NCBI GenBank assembly: GCA_021636625.1
Contig: JAJWLX010000102.1
Span: 1-7,751 of the forward strand
Source of the DNA: Prevotella sp.
GTDB taxonomy: Bacteria > Bacteroidota > Bacteroidia > Bacteroidales > Bacteroidaceae
Direction: 5' to 3'
DNA: 7,751 bases
Positions within the stretch are counted from its first letter, which is position 1; the number at the start of each line of letters is the position of its first letter. Shown here one piece after another: positions 1 through 6,329 of this stretch. The notes beneath the pieces are model-generated. The model ran no database searches and was not told where the DNA came from. It saw only the letters and a list, made by a program, of their open reading frames with translations. Both the position numbers and the translations under genes were made by a program.

Positions 1-52
1 GAGCACAACCTTGCCAAGGTTGGGGTCGCGGGTCCGAGTCCCGTTTTCCGCT
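1..52 (+). tRNA. tRNA-Gly(GCC), 5' end cut by window edge
   Basis: This is the 3' part of a glycine tRNA. It starts in the 3' strand of the D stem (GAGC) and continues through the anticodon arm CAACC-TTGCCAA-GGTTG (anticodon GCC, reading GGC/GGU), the T arm GCGGG-TCCGAGT-CCCGT and the acceptor strand TTTCCGC with discriminator T. All 52 visible bases are identical to 326-377, so this is a second copy of the complete tRNA-Gly downstream. No CCA is encoded (CGAT follows), so the tail must be added by the CCA-adding enzyme. The missing bases lie before the window. Confidence 0.95.
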
Positions 53-93
53 CGATCATTTTTGTATTAAATCAAGATAGGTTTAAGTTTAGG

Positions 94-175
94 GCCCAAG
101 TGGCGGAATTGGTAGACGCGCACGTTTCAGGTGCGTGTGTTTCACAACGTGCAGGTTCGAGTCCTGTCTTGGGCA
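94..175 (+). tRNA. tRNA-Leu(CAG)
   Basis: This is a class II tRNA of 82 nt. The acceptor stem GCCCAAG pairs perfectly with CTTGGGC (168-174), with discriminator A at 175. The D region holds the GGCGGAATTGGTAGACGCG pattern typical of bacterial tRNA-Leu. The anticodon stem 121-125/133-137 closes a 7-base loop with CAG at 128-130, which decodes CUG. A variable arm of about 13 nt (138-150) can form a short GTT/AAC stem. The T arm is GCAGG-TTCGAGT-CCTGT. No CCA is encoded. It lies in the same orientation as the tRNAs on both sides and is probably processed from a shared transcript. Confidence 0.96.
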
Positions 176-200
176 CATATGTTTAAATTAGCTTAGTGTT

Positions 201-284
201 GGAGAGGTGGCGGAATTGGTAGACGCGCTACTTTGAGGGGGTAGTGACAATTGTGTCGTGGGAGTTCGAGTCTCCTCCTCTTCA
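201..284 (+). tRNA. tRNA-Leu(GAG)
   Basis: This is a class II tRNA of 84 nt. The acceptor stem GGAGAGG pairs with CCTCTTC (277-283) with one G-T pair, and the discriminator is A at 284. The D region is nearly identical to that of the neighbouring tRNA-Leu(CAG). The anticodon stem 228-232/240-244 encloses a loop with GAG at 235-237, decoding CUC and CUU. It has a variable arm, the T loop TTCGAGT and no encoded CCA. Two leucine isoacceptors with an almost shared 5' half but different anticodon and variable arms suggest old tandem duplication and divergence. Confidence 0.96.
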
Positions 285-304
285 CTTTTATTGTTGTTTT
301 ATAA

Positions 305-377
305 GCGGAAATAGCTCAGTTGGTAGAGCACAACCTTGCCAAGGTTGGGGTCGCGGGTCCGAGTCCCGTTTTCCGCT
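305..377 (+). tRNA. tRNA-Gly(GCC), complete copy
   Basis: This 73-nt glycine tRNA folds as acceptor GCGGAAA with TTTCCGC, D stem GCTC/GAGC around AGTTGGTA, anticodon arm CAACC-TTGCCAA-GGTTG (anticodon GCC), 5-nt variable loop GGGTC, T arm GCGGG-TCCGAGT-CCCGT and discriminator T. No CCA is encoded; the gene is followed by C and a run of eight T (379-386). It is identical to the partial tRNA at 1-52. It is the last tRNA of the cluster, and the next protein gene starts only 32 bp later, so read-through into that operon is possible. Confidence 0.97.
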
Positions 378-409
378 CTTTTTTTTGAACTCGAGAAACA
401 TACCCATTT

Positions 410-946
410 ATGAATTTATATTTAAGATATTTTGATCAGGAGACATTGGTTACTAATGTTGATGATGCTATTGGTTTTTTAAAGAGTATTCCTGAGATTG
501 AGATGGATGCGGAACTAGAGGCAGATGTTCGTGAATATGCCGCTAGTGATTTGACGTATCCAAAAAGATATAAGGTTCGCCCACGTATTTATTTTATTGT
601 GATAAAGACTACGGCGCAAACAATGCAGGATTTTAAAGATAAGAAAGCATTGCGTACTCCGACTCCGGCAGAGAGAATGGAGAATCCTGTTGTTGCCAGT
701 TTGGCTCAGGAGGCTCCGGGCTGGTATGAAGGAACACTTGATTTCAAACGTGTGGTAATGGTACCTGCTACAGGAAAGTTTGAGTACCGTGATACTCATT
801 TCGTTGCGAATGTAAAAGCTGAATCGGGTTTGGATTGTTACAATCGTATTGTTGATTATCTGCGCGATTGCGTAGATTCACGCAGCCAGTTCCCATCTGC
901 AAAAGGTAAGAATTTCCATTTCCGTTATCTGGGAATGTGGAAATAA
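410..946 (+). CDS. Conserved-looking protein of unknown function upstream of ssb
   Basis: This 178-residue soluble protein has no signal peptide or membrane segment, and I do not recognise its family. The N-terminal half is acidic and helical-looking (residues 15-47). It is followed by a basic strand-forming stretch VRPRIYFIVIKT (57-68). The C-terminal half has alternating hydrophobic strands and helices (LDFKRVVMVPATGKFEYRD, 110-128, then ANVKAESGLDCYNRIVDYL) and ends FHFRYLGMWK. It is probably one alpha/beta domain. The ATG lies 32 bp after the tRNA-Gly with no Shine-Dalgarno sequence, as is usual in Bacteroidetes. The gene ends 28 bp before ssb, so the two are probably co-transcribed. A link to nucleic-acid transactions is inferred from position only. 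Codon use resembles the neighbours, and no antisense or overlapping ORF is a better candidate. Confidence 0.85.
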   Translation: MNLYLRYFDQETLVTNVDDAIGFLKSIPEIEMDAELEADVREYAASDLTYPKRYKVRPRIYFIVIKTTAQTMQDFKDKKALRTPTPAERMENPVVASLAQEAPGWYEGTLDFKRVVMVPATGKFEYRDTHFVANVKAESGLDCYNRIVDYLRDCVDSRSQFPSAKGKNFHFRYLGMWK

Positions 947-974
947 ATATTCAGAAATTTAAAAGATTCGTGTC

Positions 975-1322
975 ATGAACAAGGTTATGCTAATTGGTAA
1001 TGTAGGAAAAGATCCTGACATTCATTATTTCGAAGCAGATCAGGCTGTAGCTCAGGTTTCTCTCGCAACAACTGAGAAAGGATATACTTTGCCTAATGGT
1101 ACCCAAGTGCCAGACCATACAGATTGGCACAATCTTGTTTTTTATCGTGGGCTTGCAAAAGTAGTAGAGAAGTATGTGCATAAGGGTGACCGCCTTTATG
1201 TGGAAGGAAGAATTCGCTACCGCTCCTATGATGACAAGCAGGGTAGAAGACAATATATTACAGAAATCTATGTAGATAATATGGAGATGTTGAGTACTCG
1301 CCCAGCTACTAGAGAACAATAA
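975..1322 (+). CDS. ssb: Single-stranded DNA-binding protein, short form
   Basis: The product binds single-stranded DNA through an OB fold during replication, repair and recombination. Visible family marks are the N-terminal MNKVMLIGNVGKDP (1-14), the aromatic DNA-stacking region TDWHNLVFY (49-57), the KGDRLYVEGRIRYRSY segment (70-85) and the strand QYITEIYVDNMEML (93-106). The protein is 115 residues long and stops about nine residues after the OB fold. The glycine/glutamine-rich linker and acidic tip (a DDIPF-like end) that full-length bacterial SSBs use to recruit partner enzymes are missing. The gldE start follows 22 bp later, so no tail is encoded in another frame. It lies 28 bp after the upstream gene and is probably in the same operon. 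An ssb next to gldE is a familiar Bacteroidetes arrangement. The OB-fold call is secure; whether this is the cell's main SSB is not. Confidence 0.95.
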   Translation: MNKVMLIGNVGKDPDIHYFEADQAVAQVSLATTEKGYTLPNGTQVPDHTDWHNLVFYRGLAKVVEKYVHKGDRLYVEGRIRYRSYDDKQGRRQYITEIYVDNMEMLSTRPATREQ

Positions 1323-1344
1323 TTATTAATTTTTAGCTCAGAAA

Positions 1345-2691
1345 TTGGATATATCCACCATAACTGATGCCTTCGGTGATGTGATGCTGATGCAGCCTTC
1401 CGCCGGGGTTTTTGTAGCTGCTGTACTTGCAGCTATATTGTTAGGCATGTCTGCTTTTGCCAGTGGTTCCGAAATTGCTTTTTTCAGTTTATCACCAACT
1501 GATGTTGCGGAACTTGAAGATGAAAAGACTGATGCCGATAAGAAAATACAGATGTTGCGTGATGATTCAGAACGTACGTTGGCTACCATTTTGATAACCA
1601 ATAATTTTGTGAATGTCACAATCATCATGCTCCTTAATTATGTATTCGCAGGAATCGTAGAGTTTGGTCCTAAAGCTTATTGGCTTCAGTTCCTGATTAT
1701 TACGGTTATTCTTACTTTCTTGCTTTTGCTTTTTGGTGAGATTATGCCGAAAGTGTATGCCCGTCAGGATTCTCTGAAGTTCTGTCGCCGGTGCGTAGGG
1801 GGTATTCTATTTGCCAGAAAGTTGTTTTGGCCTTTAGAAACTATCTTGCTGAAAAGTGGAATTCTTGCAGAAAAGATTATACAGAAGGAAAATCATGTGC
1901 TGAGTGTTGATGACTTGGAACAAGCTCTGGAACTGACTGATAAGAATGATATCAAGGACGAGCAGAGTATGCTGAAGGGTATCATCCGCTTTGGTGATGA
2001 AACAGCCAAAGAGGTGATGACCAGCCGACAGAATATTGTTGACCTGGATATCCGCAGCACCTATCCAGAAGTGTTGAAATGCATTGAGGAAAATAACTAC
2101 AGTCGTATTCCGGTATATCAGGATAATACGGATAATATTCGTGGTGTGTTGTATATCAAGGACTTATTGCCTCATCTGACGAAGGCTTCCAACTTCCGTT
2201 GGCAGAGTCTGATCCGTCCTCCTTATTTTGTACCGGAAACCAAGAAGATAGATGATCTGCTTCGCGAATTCCAGGATAACAAGGTTCATATTGCCATTGT
2301 GGTAGATGAGTTTGGAGGAACATCTGGTATTGTTACTCTCGAAGATATTCTGGAGGAAATTGTAGGAGAAATCAACGATGAATACGATGAGGAGGAGAAG
2401 TTCTACTCGAAATTAAATTACAACACCTTTATCTTTGAAGGTAAAACGCTTCTTTCTGATTTCTGCAAAATCCTGAATGTAGATGACGAAGAGTTCGAGG
2501 AGGTTGAGGGCGATGCTGATTCTCTGGCTGGTCTGCTCTTGGAAATCAAGGGCGATTTCCCAAGTATGCACGAGAAGATAGATTATAAGAACTATACTTT
2601 TGAGGTGATGAATATCGAGGAGCGCCGCATCAGCAAGATTAAGGTGACGGTACATCCTGTAAGAAACGAAGAGGAGAATTCTTCCAAATAG
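1345..2691 (+). CDS. gldE: GldE-like CNNM/CBS-domain membrane protein (CorC/HlyC family)
   Basis: This 448-residue inner-membrane protein belongs to the hemolysin-C/CorC-type family. Order of domains: an N-terminal CNNM/DUF21 membrane domain (about 20-175) with hydrophobic segments near 22-40, 81-105 and 113-131, the motif FASGSEIAFFSLS (38-50) and the conserved GEIMPKVYARQ (131-141); a CBS pair (about 222-281 and 286-345, including YSRIPVY and VVDEFGGTSGIVTLEDILEEIVGEI); and a C-terminal transporter-associated domain (about 357-436). The family is linked to divalent cation transport. In Bacteroidetes the orthologue beside ssb is named GldE after gliding genes, but non-gliding Bacteroidales carry it too, so a gliding role is not implied. 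The longest reading frame starts at a TTG (1345); an ATG at 1384 is in frame and would remove only 13 residues ahead of the first membrane segment. It lies 22 bp after ssb. Confidence 0.93.
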   Translation: MDISTITDAFGDVMLMQPSAGVFVAAVLAAILLGMSAFASGSEIAFFSLSPTDVAELEDEKTDADKKIQMLRDDSERTLATILITNNFVNVTIIMLLNYVFAGIVEFGPKAYWLQFLIITVILTFLLLLFGEIMPKVYARQDSLKFCRRCVGGILFARKLFWPLETILLKSGILAEKIIQKENHVLSVDDLEQALELTDKNDIKDEQSMLKGIIRFGDETAKEVMTSRQNIVDLDIRSTYPEVLKCIEENNYSRIPVYQDNTDNIRGVLYIKDLLPHLTKASNFRWQSLIRPPYFVPETKKIDDLLREFQDNKVHIAIVVDEFGGTSGIVTLEDILEEIVGEINDEYDEEEKFYSKLNYNTFIFEGKTLLSDFCKILNVDDEEFEEVEGDADSLAGLLLEIKGDFPSMHEKIDYKNYTFEVMNIEERRISKIKVTVHPVRNEEENSSK

Positions 2692-2730
2692 TTCCTCCTC
2701 CTTATATTTGTAATATTTTGATTATATAGT

Positions 2731-3366
2731 ATGGCAGTTGTCAATATACGAGAAGTTTATCCGGGAGTGAGTCTGGGCTTATGGCAGATGGATGAGACTG
2801 TAGAACAGTTGTTTGAAGCATATCCTCTTCTGCAGGCTTACCGTTCCCAGATGGAAGAGAAATATAAGAACGATGGCAGGAAACTGGAGTTTCTTGCCAT
2901 TCGTGCATTAATGTATGAGATGCTCAAGACGAATGGGGCTTCCAAGGGCTTGCTTTCTCATGCAGGTGACATTACCCACAACGAGGCTGGAAAGCCATTG
3001 TTCCGTGGTTATCATATCAGTGTTTCGCATACCAAGGGTTATGCTGCGCTTATCCTTTCCAAAAATCAGGAAGTGGCGGTAGATATCGAATACTTCAGCG
3101 ATAGGGTAGAGCGCATCGCTTCTAAATTCCTGCGAAAGGATGAGAAGGCGGAAGATCTGGATGCTAAACTGGTGCATTGGTGTGCCAAGGAAACGGTCTT
3201 CAAGTTATTCTCTGAAGAAAAACTGATGTTTGAGGATATGCGGGTAAAGCCATTTGATACGATGGCAGACTGGTCGTGTGATGTGGAGAATCTCAAGAGC
3301 AGAAAGATGGCGCATGTAGATTTCGAGTTAACCATGGAGTTTGTTCTGACTTATGCTGCGTTGTAA
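2731..3366 (+). CDS. 4'-phosphopantetheinyl transferase, Sfp-type superfamily
   Basis: The enzyme moves the 4'-phosphopantetheine arm of coenzyme A to a serine of an acyl or peptidyl carrier protein, turning apo- into holo-carrier. It has 211 residues, close to the usual size of the Sfp/Gsp group and about twice that of AcpS. Visible marks in order: REFLA-like LEFLAIRAL (52-60), GKP (87-89), ISVSHTKGYAA (96-106), the metal-binding VDIE (117-120) and WCAKETVFKLF (150-160), which matches the W-x-x-KE-x-x-x-K signature. It is cytoplasmic. It lies 39 bp after gldE and overlaps the next gene by 14 bp. A TATATTTG at 2703-2710 in the gap resembles a -7 element but lacks a clear -33 partner. The carrier protein it serves is not in the window. 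Confidence 0.93.
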   Translation: MAVVNIREVYPGVSLGLWQMDETVEQLFEAYPLLQAYRSQMEEKYKNDGRKLEFLAIRALMYEMLKTNGASKGLLSHAGDITHNEAGKPLFRGYHISVSHTKGYAALILSKNQEVAVDIEYFSDRVERIASKFLRKDEKAEDLDAKLVHWCAKETVFKLFSEEKLMFEDMRVKPFDTMADWSCDVENLKSRKMAHVDFELTMEFVLTYAAL

Positions 3367-4513
3367 TATCCTGTCCGTCTTCCTGGCATTCAGTCTGTTG
3401 GCTGGAGCACAGGATTGGAAAGTTTTGAGAGAGAATCCCCAGAAGGCTTTTCCGAAAACCGTGGCTGCGGGCAACTACAGTGGCATTGCTCATCTGCATG
3501 ATGATATCTATGCGGTGGTAAGCGACAAGTCGGATAGTGCCCTATACTTCAACTTCCGGATTCAGGTGAATCCCAAGACCGGCGAACTGGAACAGGTAGA
3601 GAACCTTGGGTTTACCGAGAGAACAGATGGAACTCTGAACGACGGAAAGCCTTGGCAGGGGCAGGAGAAAGGCTTTGACCACGAAGCCATCGTGAAGGTT
3701 TCTGATTCTACCTTGGTGATAGCAAGCGAAGGATGTTGCCGTTTAAAGGAGTATCCTATTCTGCCTATTTCGGCGGATGCTGCCAAGGTTGGCTATCAGC
3801 AGAACCTTTGGGAAAGCAGATGGGCTTCATCTGATTTTTATCCTAATTATAATTTTGAGTCTCTGGCTTTTGATTCCGTCCGTCAGTATCTCTGGACGAT
3901 TCCTGAGAGCACGCTTCGCAAGGACGGACAGCCTGCTACTCCTCAAAACGGATTGGCCAATCAGCTTCGTTTGATGAGGCTTGATTGGGGAAAGATAAAG
4001 GAAAATCGTAACAAGGAAGATAATGGCAAGGAAGACAGTAGCGAGCAAGTGAGTAGCAAGAAAGACTCTCGTTATATGACGACCTATGCCTATCAGATGG
4101 ATCAACCTTCTACCCATAAGAAAGCAGATATCTATGTGATGGGTGTGAGTGAGCTTTGTGCCTTGCCCGATGGACAGCTTCTGGTTTTGGAGCGTGAGGC
4201 ATTTATCCCGAAGATCAAGATTGGGGCTTTCTGCAAGTGCAAGCTCTATCAGATTAATCCTTTGAATTCTGAGGAGTTTTCTATGAAAGAGAATTTTTCA
4301 TCAGATACTCCTTTCTTGAAGAAGAGATTGCTCGCGGAATGGAAAACCGGCTTGTCACTTTCCAAGCGTTCCTTTGCCAATTACGAAGGTATGTGTCTTG
4401 GTCCCAAGCTGGAAGATGGTTCCCAGGTTGTCATCCTGCTGTCTGATTCGCAGGATCAATATGCTGGAGTATTGAAAGACTGGTTCAAGACGATTGTCAT
4501 CAGAAAGGAATAA
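3353..4513 (+). CDS. Secreted phytase-like/esterase-like domain protein
   Basis: This 386-residue protein has a likely Sec signal peptide: MLRC, a hydrophobic core at about 5-17, and a probable cut after AGA (17-19) before QDW, with no lipobox. The rest resembles the 'esterase-like activity of phytase' beta-propeller family. Repeated blade-like motifs with acidic residues are visible: YSGIAHLHDDIYAVVSDK (42-59), GFDHEAIV (107-114), NFESLAF (167-173), GVSELCALPDGQLLVLERE (264-282) and NYEGMCLGP followed by VVILLSDSQ (343-367). The substrate is unknown, and phosphatase or esterase activity is only a family-level suggestion. A charged Lys/Glu/Ser-rich insert at about 214-240 looks like a flexible loop. 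The ATG lies inside the preceding gene, 14 bp before the end of its stop codon, suggesting coupled translation. Its stop is 5 bp from the stop of the convergent gene. Confidence 0.82.
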   Translation: MLRCNILSVFLAFSLLAGAQDWKVLRENPQKAFPKTVAAGNYSGIAHLHDDIYAVVSDKSDSALYFNFRIQVNPKTGELEQVENLGFTERTDGTLNDGKPWQGQEKGFDHEAIVKVSDSTLVIASEGCCRLKEYPILPISADAAKVGYQQNLWESRWASSDFYPNYNFESLAFDSVRQYLWTIPESTLRKDGQPATPQNGLANQLRLMRLDWGKIKENRNKEDNGKEDSSEQVSSKKDSRYMTTYAYQMDQPSTHKKADIYVMGVSELCALPDGQLLVLEREAFIPKIKIGAFCKCKLYQINPLNSEEFSMKENFSSDTPFLKKRLLAEWKTGLSLSKRSFANYEGMCLGPKLEDGSQVVILLSDSQDQYAGVLKDWFKTIVIRKE

Positions 4514-4518
4514 AGTTG

Positions 4519-5310
4519 TTATGTTGTAATCTTCAATCTCGTCCATAACCATCTAGGAATGAGTCGCCAGAGGAATACGAGGATGTCATATCTCCAGTCT
4601 ATCACCTTAACTTCCTCTCCGTTTTCGATAGCATTCACGATATGTTTCGCCACGTCTTCCGATTTGAGCTGCAGCGGATAGCTGCTGCCTGCGATAAGGT
4701 CGGTCTTTACGAAACCTGGTCGGATATCTGTAATGGCGATGGGGAGATGACGCATCCGTGCCTGCTGCGACAGGCATTCCAGATAATGGTTCTGGAATCG
4801 CTTGGTGGCAGAGTAGGCAGGTGCAGCACCGAGACCTTTGGTTCCGGCAATGGAAGTGATGCAGGCAATGCGGGCTTTTGAATTGTTCTGATGATGAGTA
4901 GCAAACCAGTTGAATGCCGTATCTACCATTCTTGTGAATCCTAAGCCGTTGGTTTCCACAGTCTTCAACTCCTTTTCTATATCCAGCGTATTATTCTGCC
5001 AGCCAATGCCGGAACTATGGAAATACAAGTCCATGCCTCCCAATTTTTCGATGAGTTCGAGAAGTTGGGCAGGAGCATTGGGAGACGTCACGTCTATTTG
5101 CTGGTAGCAGGTAATGCCGCCCTGCGAAGTCTTCTCGCCATCTGCTGAGATTTTCTTTAGCAGGGCTGTCTTACCCTCAGCAATCAGAGCCTGTAATCTT
5201 TCAATTCTTCTTCCGGCAATTCCTACCTGCCATCCTTTTGCAGCAAGCAGTTTTGCCACTTCCATTCCGATGCCCGATGTGGCACCCATTACAATTGCTT
5301 TCTTTGCCAT
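4519..5310 (-). CDS. Short-chain dehydrogenase/reductase (SDR family)
   Basis: This 263-residue NAD(P)-dependent oxidoreductase has a classical Rossmann fold. Marks in order: cofactor-binding GATSGIG (9-15); AGRRIERL (32-39), whose arginines after the second strand fit NADP(H) preference; D73 in the QIDVTSP segment; HSSGIG (98-103) in place of the usual NNAG; N121; and the catalytic set S153 (ITSIAG), Y166 and K170 (AYSATK), then RPGFVKTD (197-204). The C terminus (240-260) is rich in Trp, Leu and Ile and could be a membrane-associating amphipathic helix or the substrate lid. The substrate is not predictable. It is downstream of murQ on the same strand across a 70-bp gap that carries a duplicated 29-30-bp element. 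Its stop faces the phytase-like gene with 5 bp between them. Confidence 0.92.
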   Translation of the reverse strand: MAKKAIVMGATSGIGMEVAKLLAAKGWQVGIAGRRIERLQALIAEGKTALLKKISADGEKTSQGGITCYQQIDVTSPNAPAQLLELIEKLGGMDLYFHSSGIGWQNNTLDIEKELKTVETNGLGFTRMVDTAFNWFATHHQNNSKARIACITSIAGTKGLGAAPAYSATKRFQNHYLECLSQQARMRHLPIAITDIRPGFVKTDLIAGSSYPLQLKSEDVAKHIVNAIENGEEVKVIDWRYDILVFLWRLIPRWLWTRLKITT

Positions 5311-5311
5311 A

Positions 5312-5370
5312 TAGTCCTATTATATAAGGTGAAATCTTGATAGTTCTATTTATATAAGGTGAAGTTTTGT
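5312..5370. repeat. Tandem duplication of a 29/30-bp AT-rich element between murQ and the SDR gene
   Basis: Copy A (5312-5340) and copy B (5341-5370) are directly adjacent and share TAGT-C/T-CTAT followed by TATATAAGGTGAA and a diverged TTTG/CTTG end. They differ at about four positions plus a one-base gap. The pair fills most of the 70-bp space between the murQ stop and the SDR start, so on the minus strand two near-identical CACCTTATATA boxes lie about 30 bp apart just before the SDR ATG. It may be a slippage duplication or two protein-binding sites. No clear TAnnTTTG promoter is visible here. Confidence 0.75.
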
Positions 5371-5380
5371 CTAAATTTAT

Positions 5381-6226
5381 CTAAATATCTAAATCGCTTT
5401 TACTCTTCAGCAAGTCTTCCGCCTTCTTCACGCTTCCTGATTCCAGAATCAGCTGTTTCACTTCTTCGTAGTCCGTATATTGCGGATTGCGTTCCATGAA
5501 GATGCGGCAGGCGCGGTCGATGAGTTTATGATTGATAAGCTTGGCGTTCACCATCTTGTTGCCTTCCACCCGTCCTTGTTTGATCTGAAGAGAAGTGCTG
5601 ATCATGTCCAGAATCATCTTCTGCGATGAACCGGCTTTCATGCGGGTACTTCCCGTTACAAATTCCGGTCCCGTGATTACTTCTACGGGATAATCGGCTG
5701 CTTGGGCGATGGGAGCATGAGGATTGTTGACGATGCATCCCGTAGGAATACCTGCCTCCTTGCAATGCTTCAGGATGGCGAGTACAAAGGGGGTTGTTCC
5801 GCTGGCAGAAAAACCGAGTACGAAATCCTGCTCTGAGATATGCTTGTCGCAGAGCTGGTGCCAACCATTCTCCAGGTCGTCTTCTCTGGATTCACTGGTT
5901 TGCGTAAGGCAGCCGATGCCTCCAGGGAAGATGGCTTGTATCTGCGAACCGTCGATGCCATAGGTGTTCTGCACTTCGATGGTATCGAGCGTAGCCAGTC
6001 TTCCGCCCGTTCCGCAACCGGCATAGAAGAGTCTTCCGCCCTTCTTCAGCTGCCCTTCGATGGCGGAAATCAGTTGGTTAATGGCAGGCAATGCTTGTTC
6101 TATTGCCACAGCCACCTTCTTGTTTTCTGCATTGATATGAGCGGTGAGTTCATCCACGCTCATCTTTTCCAGATGTTCGTAGAGCGAGCTCTGCTCTGTT
6201 ATTCTCTTTTCTTCTTTATTTGGCAT
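5381..6226 (-). CDS. murQ: N-acetylmuramic acid 6-phosphate etherase MurQ
   Basis: The enzyme cleaves the D-lactyl ether of MurNAc 6-phosphate, giving GlcNAc 6-phosphate and D-lactate, in cytoplasmic recycling of peptidoglycan sugars. It has 281 residues, within the family's usual range. It is a SIS-fold protein: the sugar-phosphate site is seen in LFYAGCGTGGRLATLD (67-81) and in GFSASGTTPFV (138-148). The highly conserved EFVTGSTRMKAGSSQKMILDM block (188-208) identifies MurQ. Two acidic residues match the catalytic pair known from E. coli: E84 in DTIEVQNTYG and E115 in REDDLENG. The start is the ATG at 6226. It lies 103 bp after the HU-like gene and 70 bp before the SDR gene on the same strand. 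No muropeptide kinase or anhydro-MurNAc kinase gene is adjacent within the window. Confidence 0.96.
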   Translation of the reverse strand: MPNKEEKRITEQSSLYEHLEKMSVDELTAHINAENKKVAVAIEQALPAINQLISAIEGQLKKGGRLFYAGCGTGGRLATLDTIEVQNTYGIDGSQIQAIFPGGIGCLTQTSESREDDLENGWHQLCDKHISEQDFVLGFSASGTTPFVLAILKHCKEAGIPTGCIVNNPHAPIAQAADYPVEVITGPEFVTGSTRMKAGSSQKMILDMISTSLQIKQGRVEGNKMVNAKLINHKLIDRACRIFMERNPQYTDYEEVKQLILESGSVKKAEDLLKSKSDLDI

Positions 6227-6329
6227 ATTACTTTATCTTTAGGGTGTAGATTTAATGTAATGAAGCCTGGATGGTCGCGGAGGCTATGGCTTGCAGTCAT
6301 CTAGAGAAGACCTATCATCCGATGGGCTC

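Noticed and set aside
379..386. T8 run after tRNA-Gly as an intrinsic terminator
   Set aside because: The only hairpin before it is the tRNA's own acceptor and T arms, so a dedicated terminator cannot be claimed, and the next gene starts soon after.
244..435. 63-codon plus-strand frame across the tRNA-Leu(GAG) end and tRNA-Gly
   Set aside because: It runs through two well-folded tRNA genes and into the start of the next coding gene; its composition is that of tRNA sequence.
2703..2710. TATATTTG as an internal promoter before the phosphopantetheinyl transferase gene
   Set aside because: It fits the -7 consensus, but no TTTG-like element lies about 19-20 bp upstream and the region is AT-rich, so chance is likely.
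6264..6285. Hairpin AGCCT/AGGCT between the HU-HIG and murQ genes as a terminator
   Set aside because: The stem has only 5 bp, the loop is 12 nt, and no T-run follows on the minus strand.
5840..6304. 154-codon plus-strand frame opposite murQ
   Set aside because: It lies antisense to a gene with unmistakable MurQ signatures and shows no domain pattern; it is a frame shadow.
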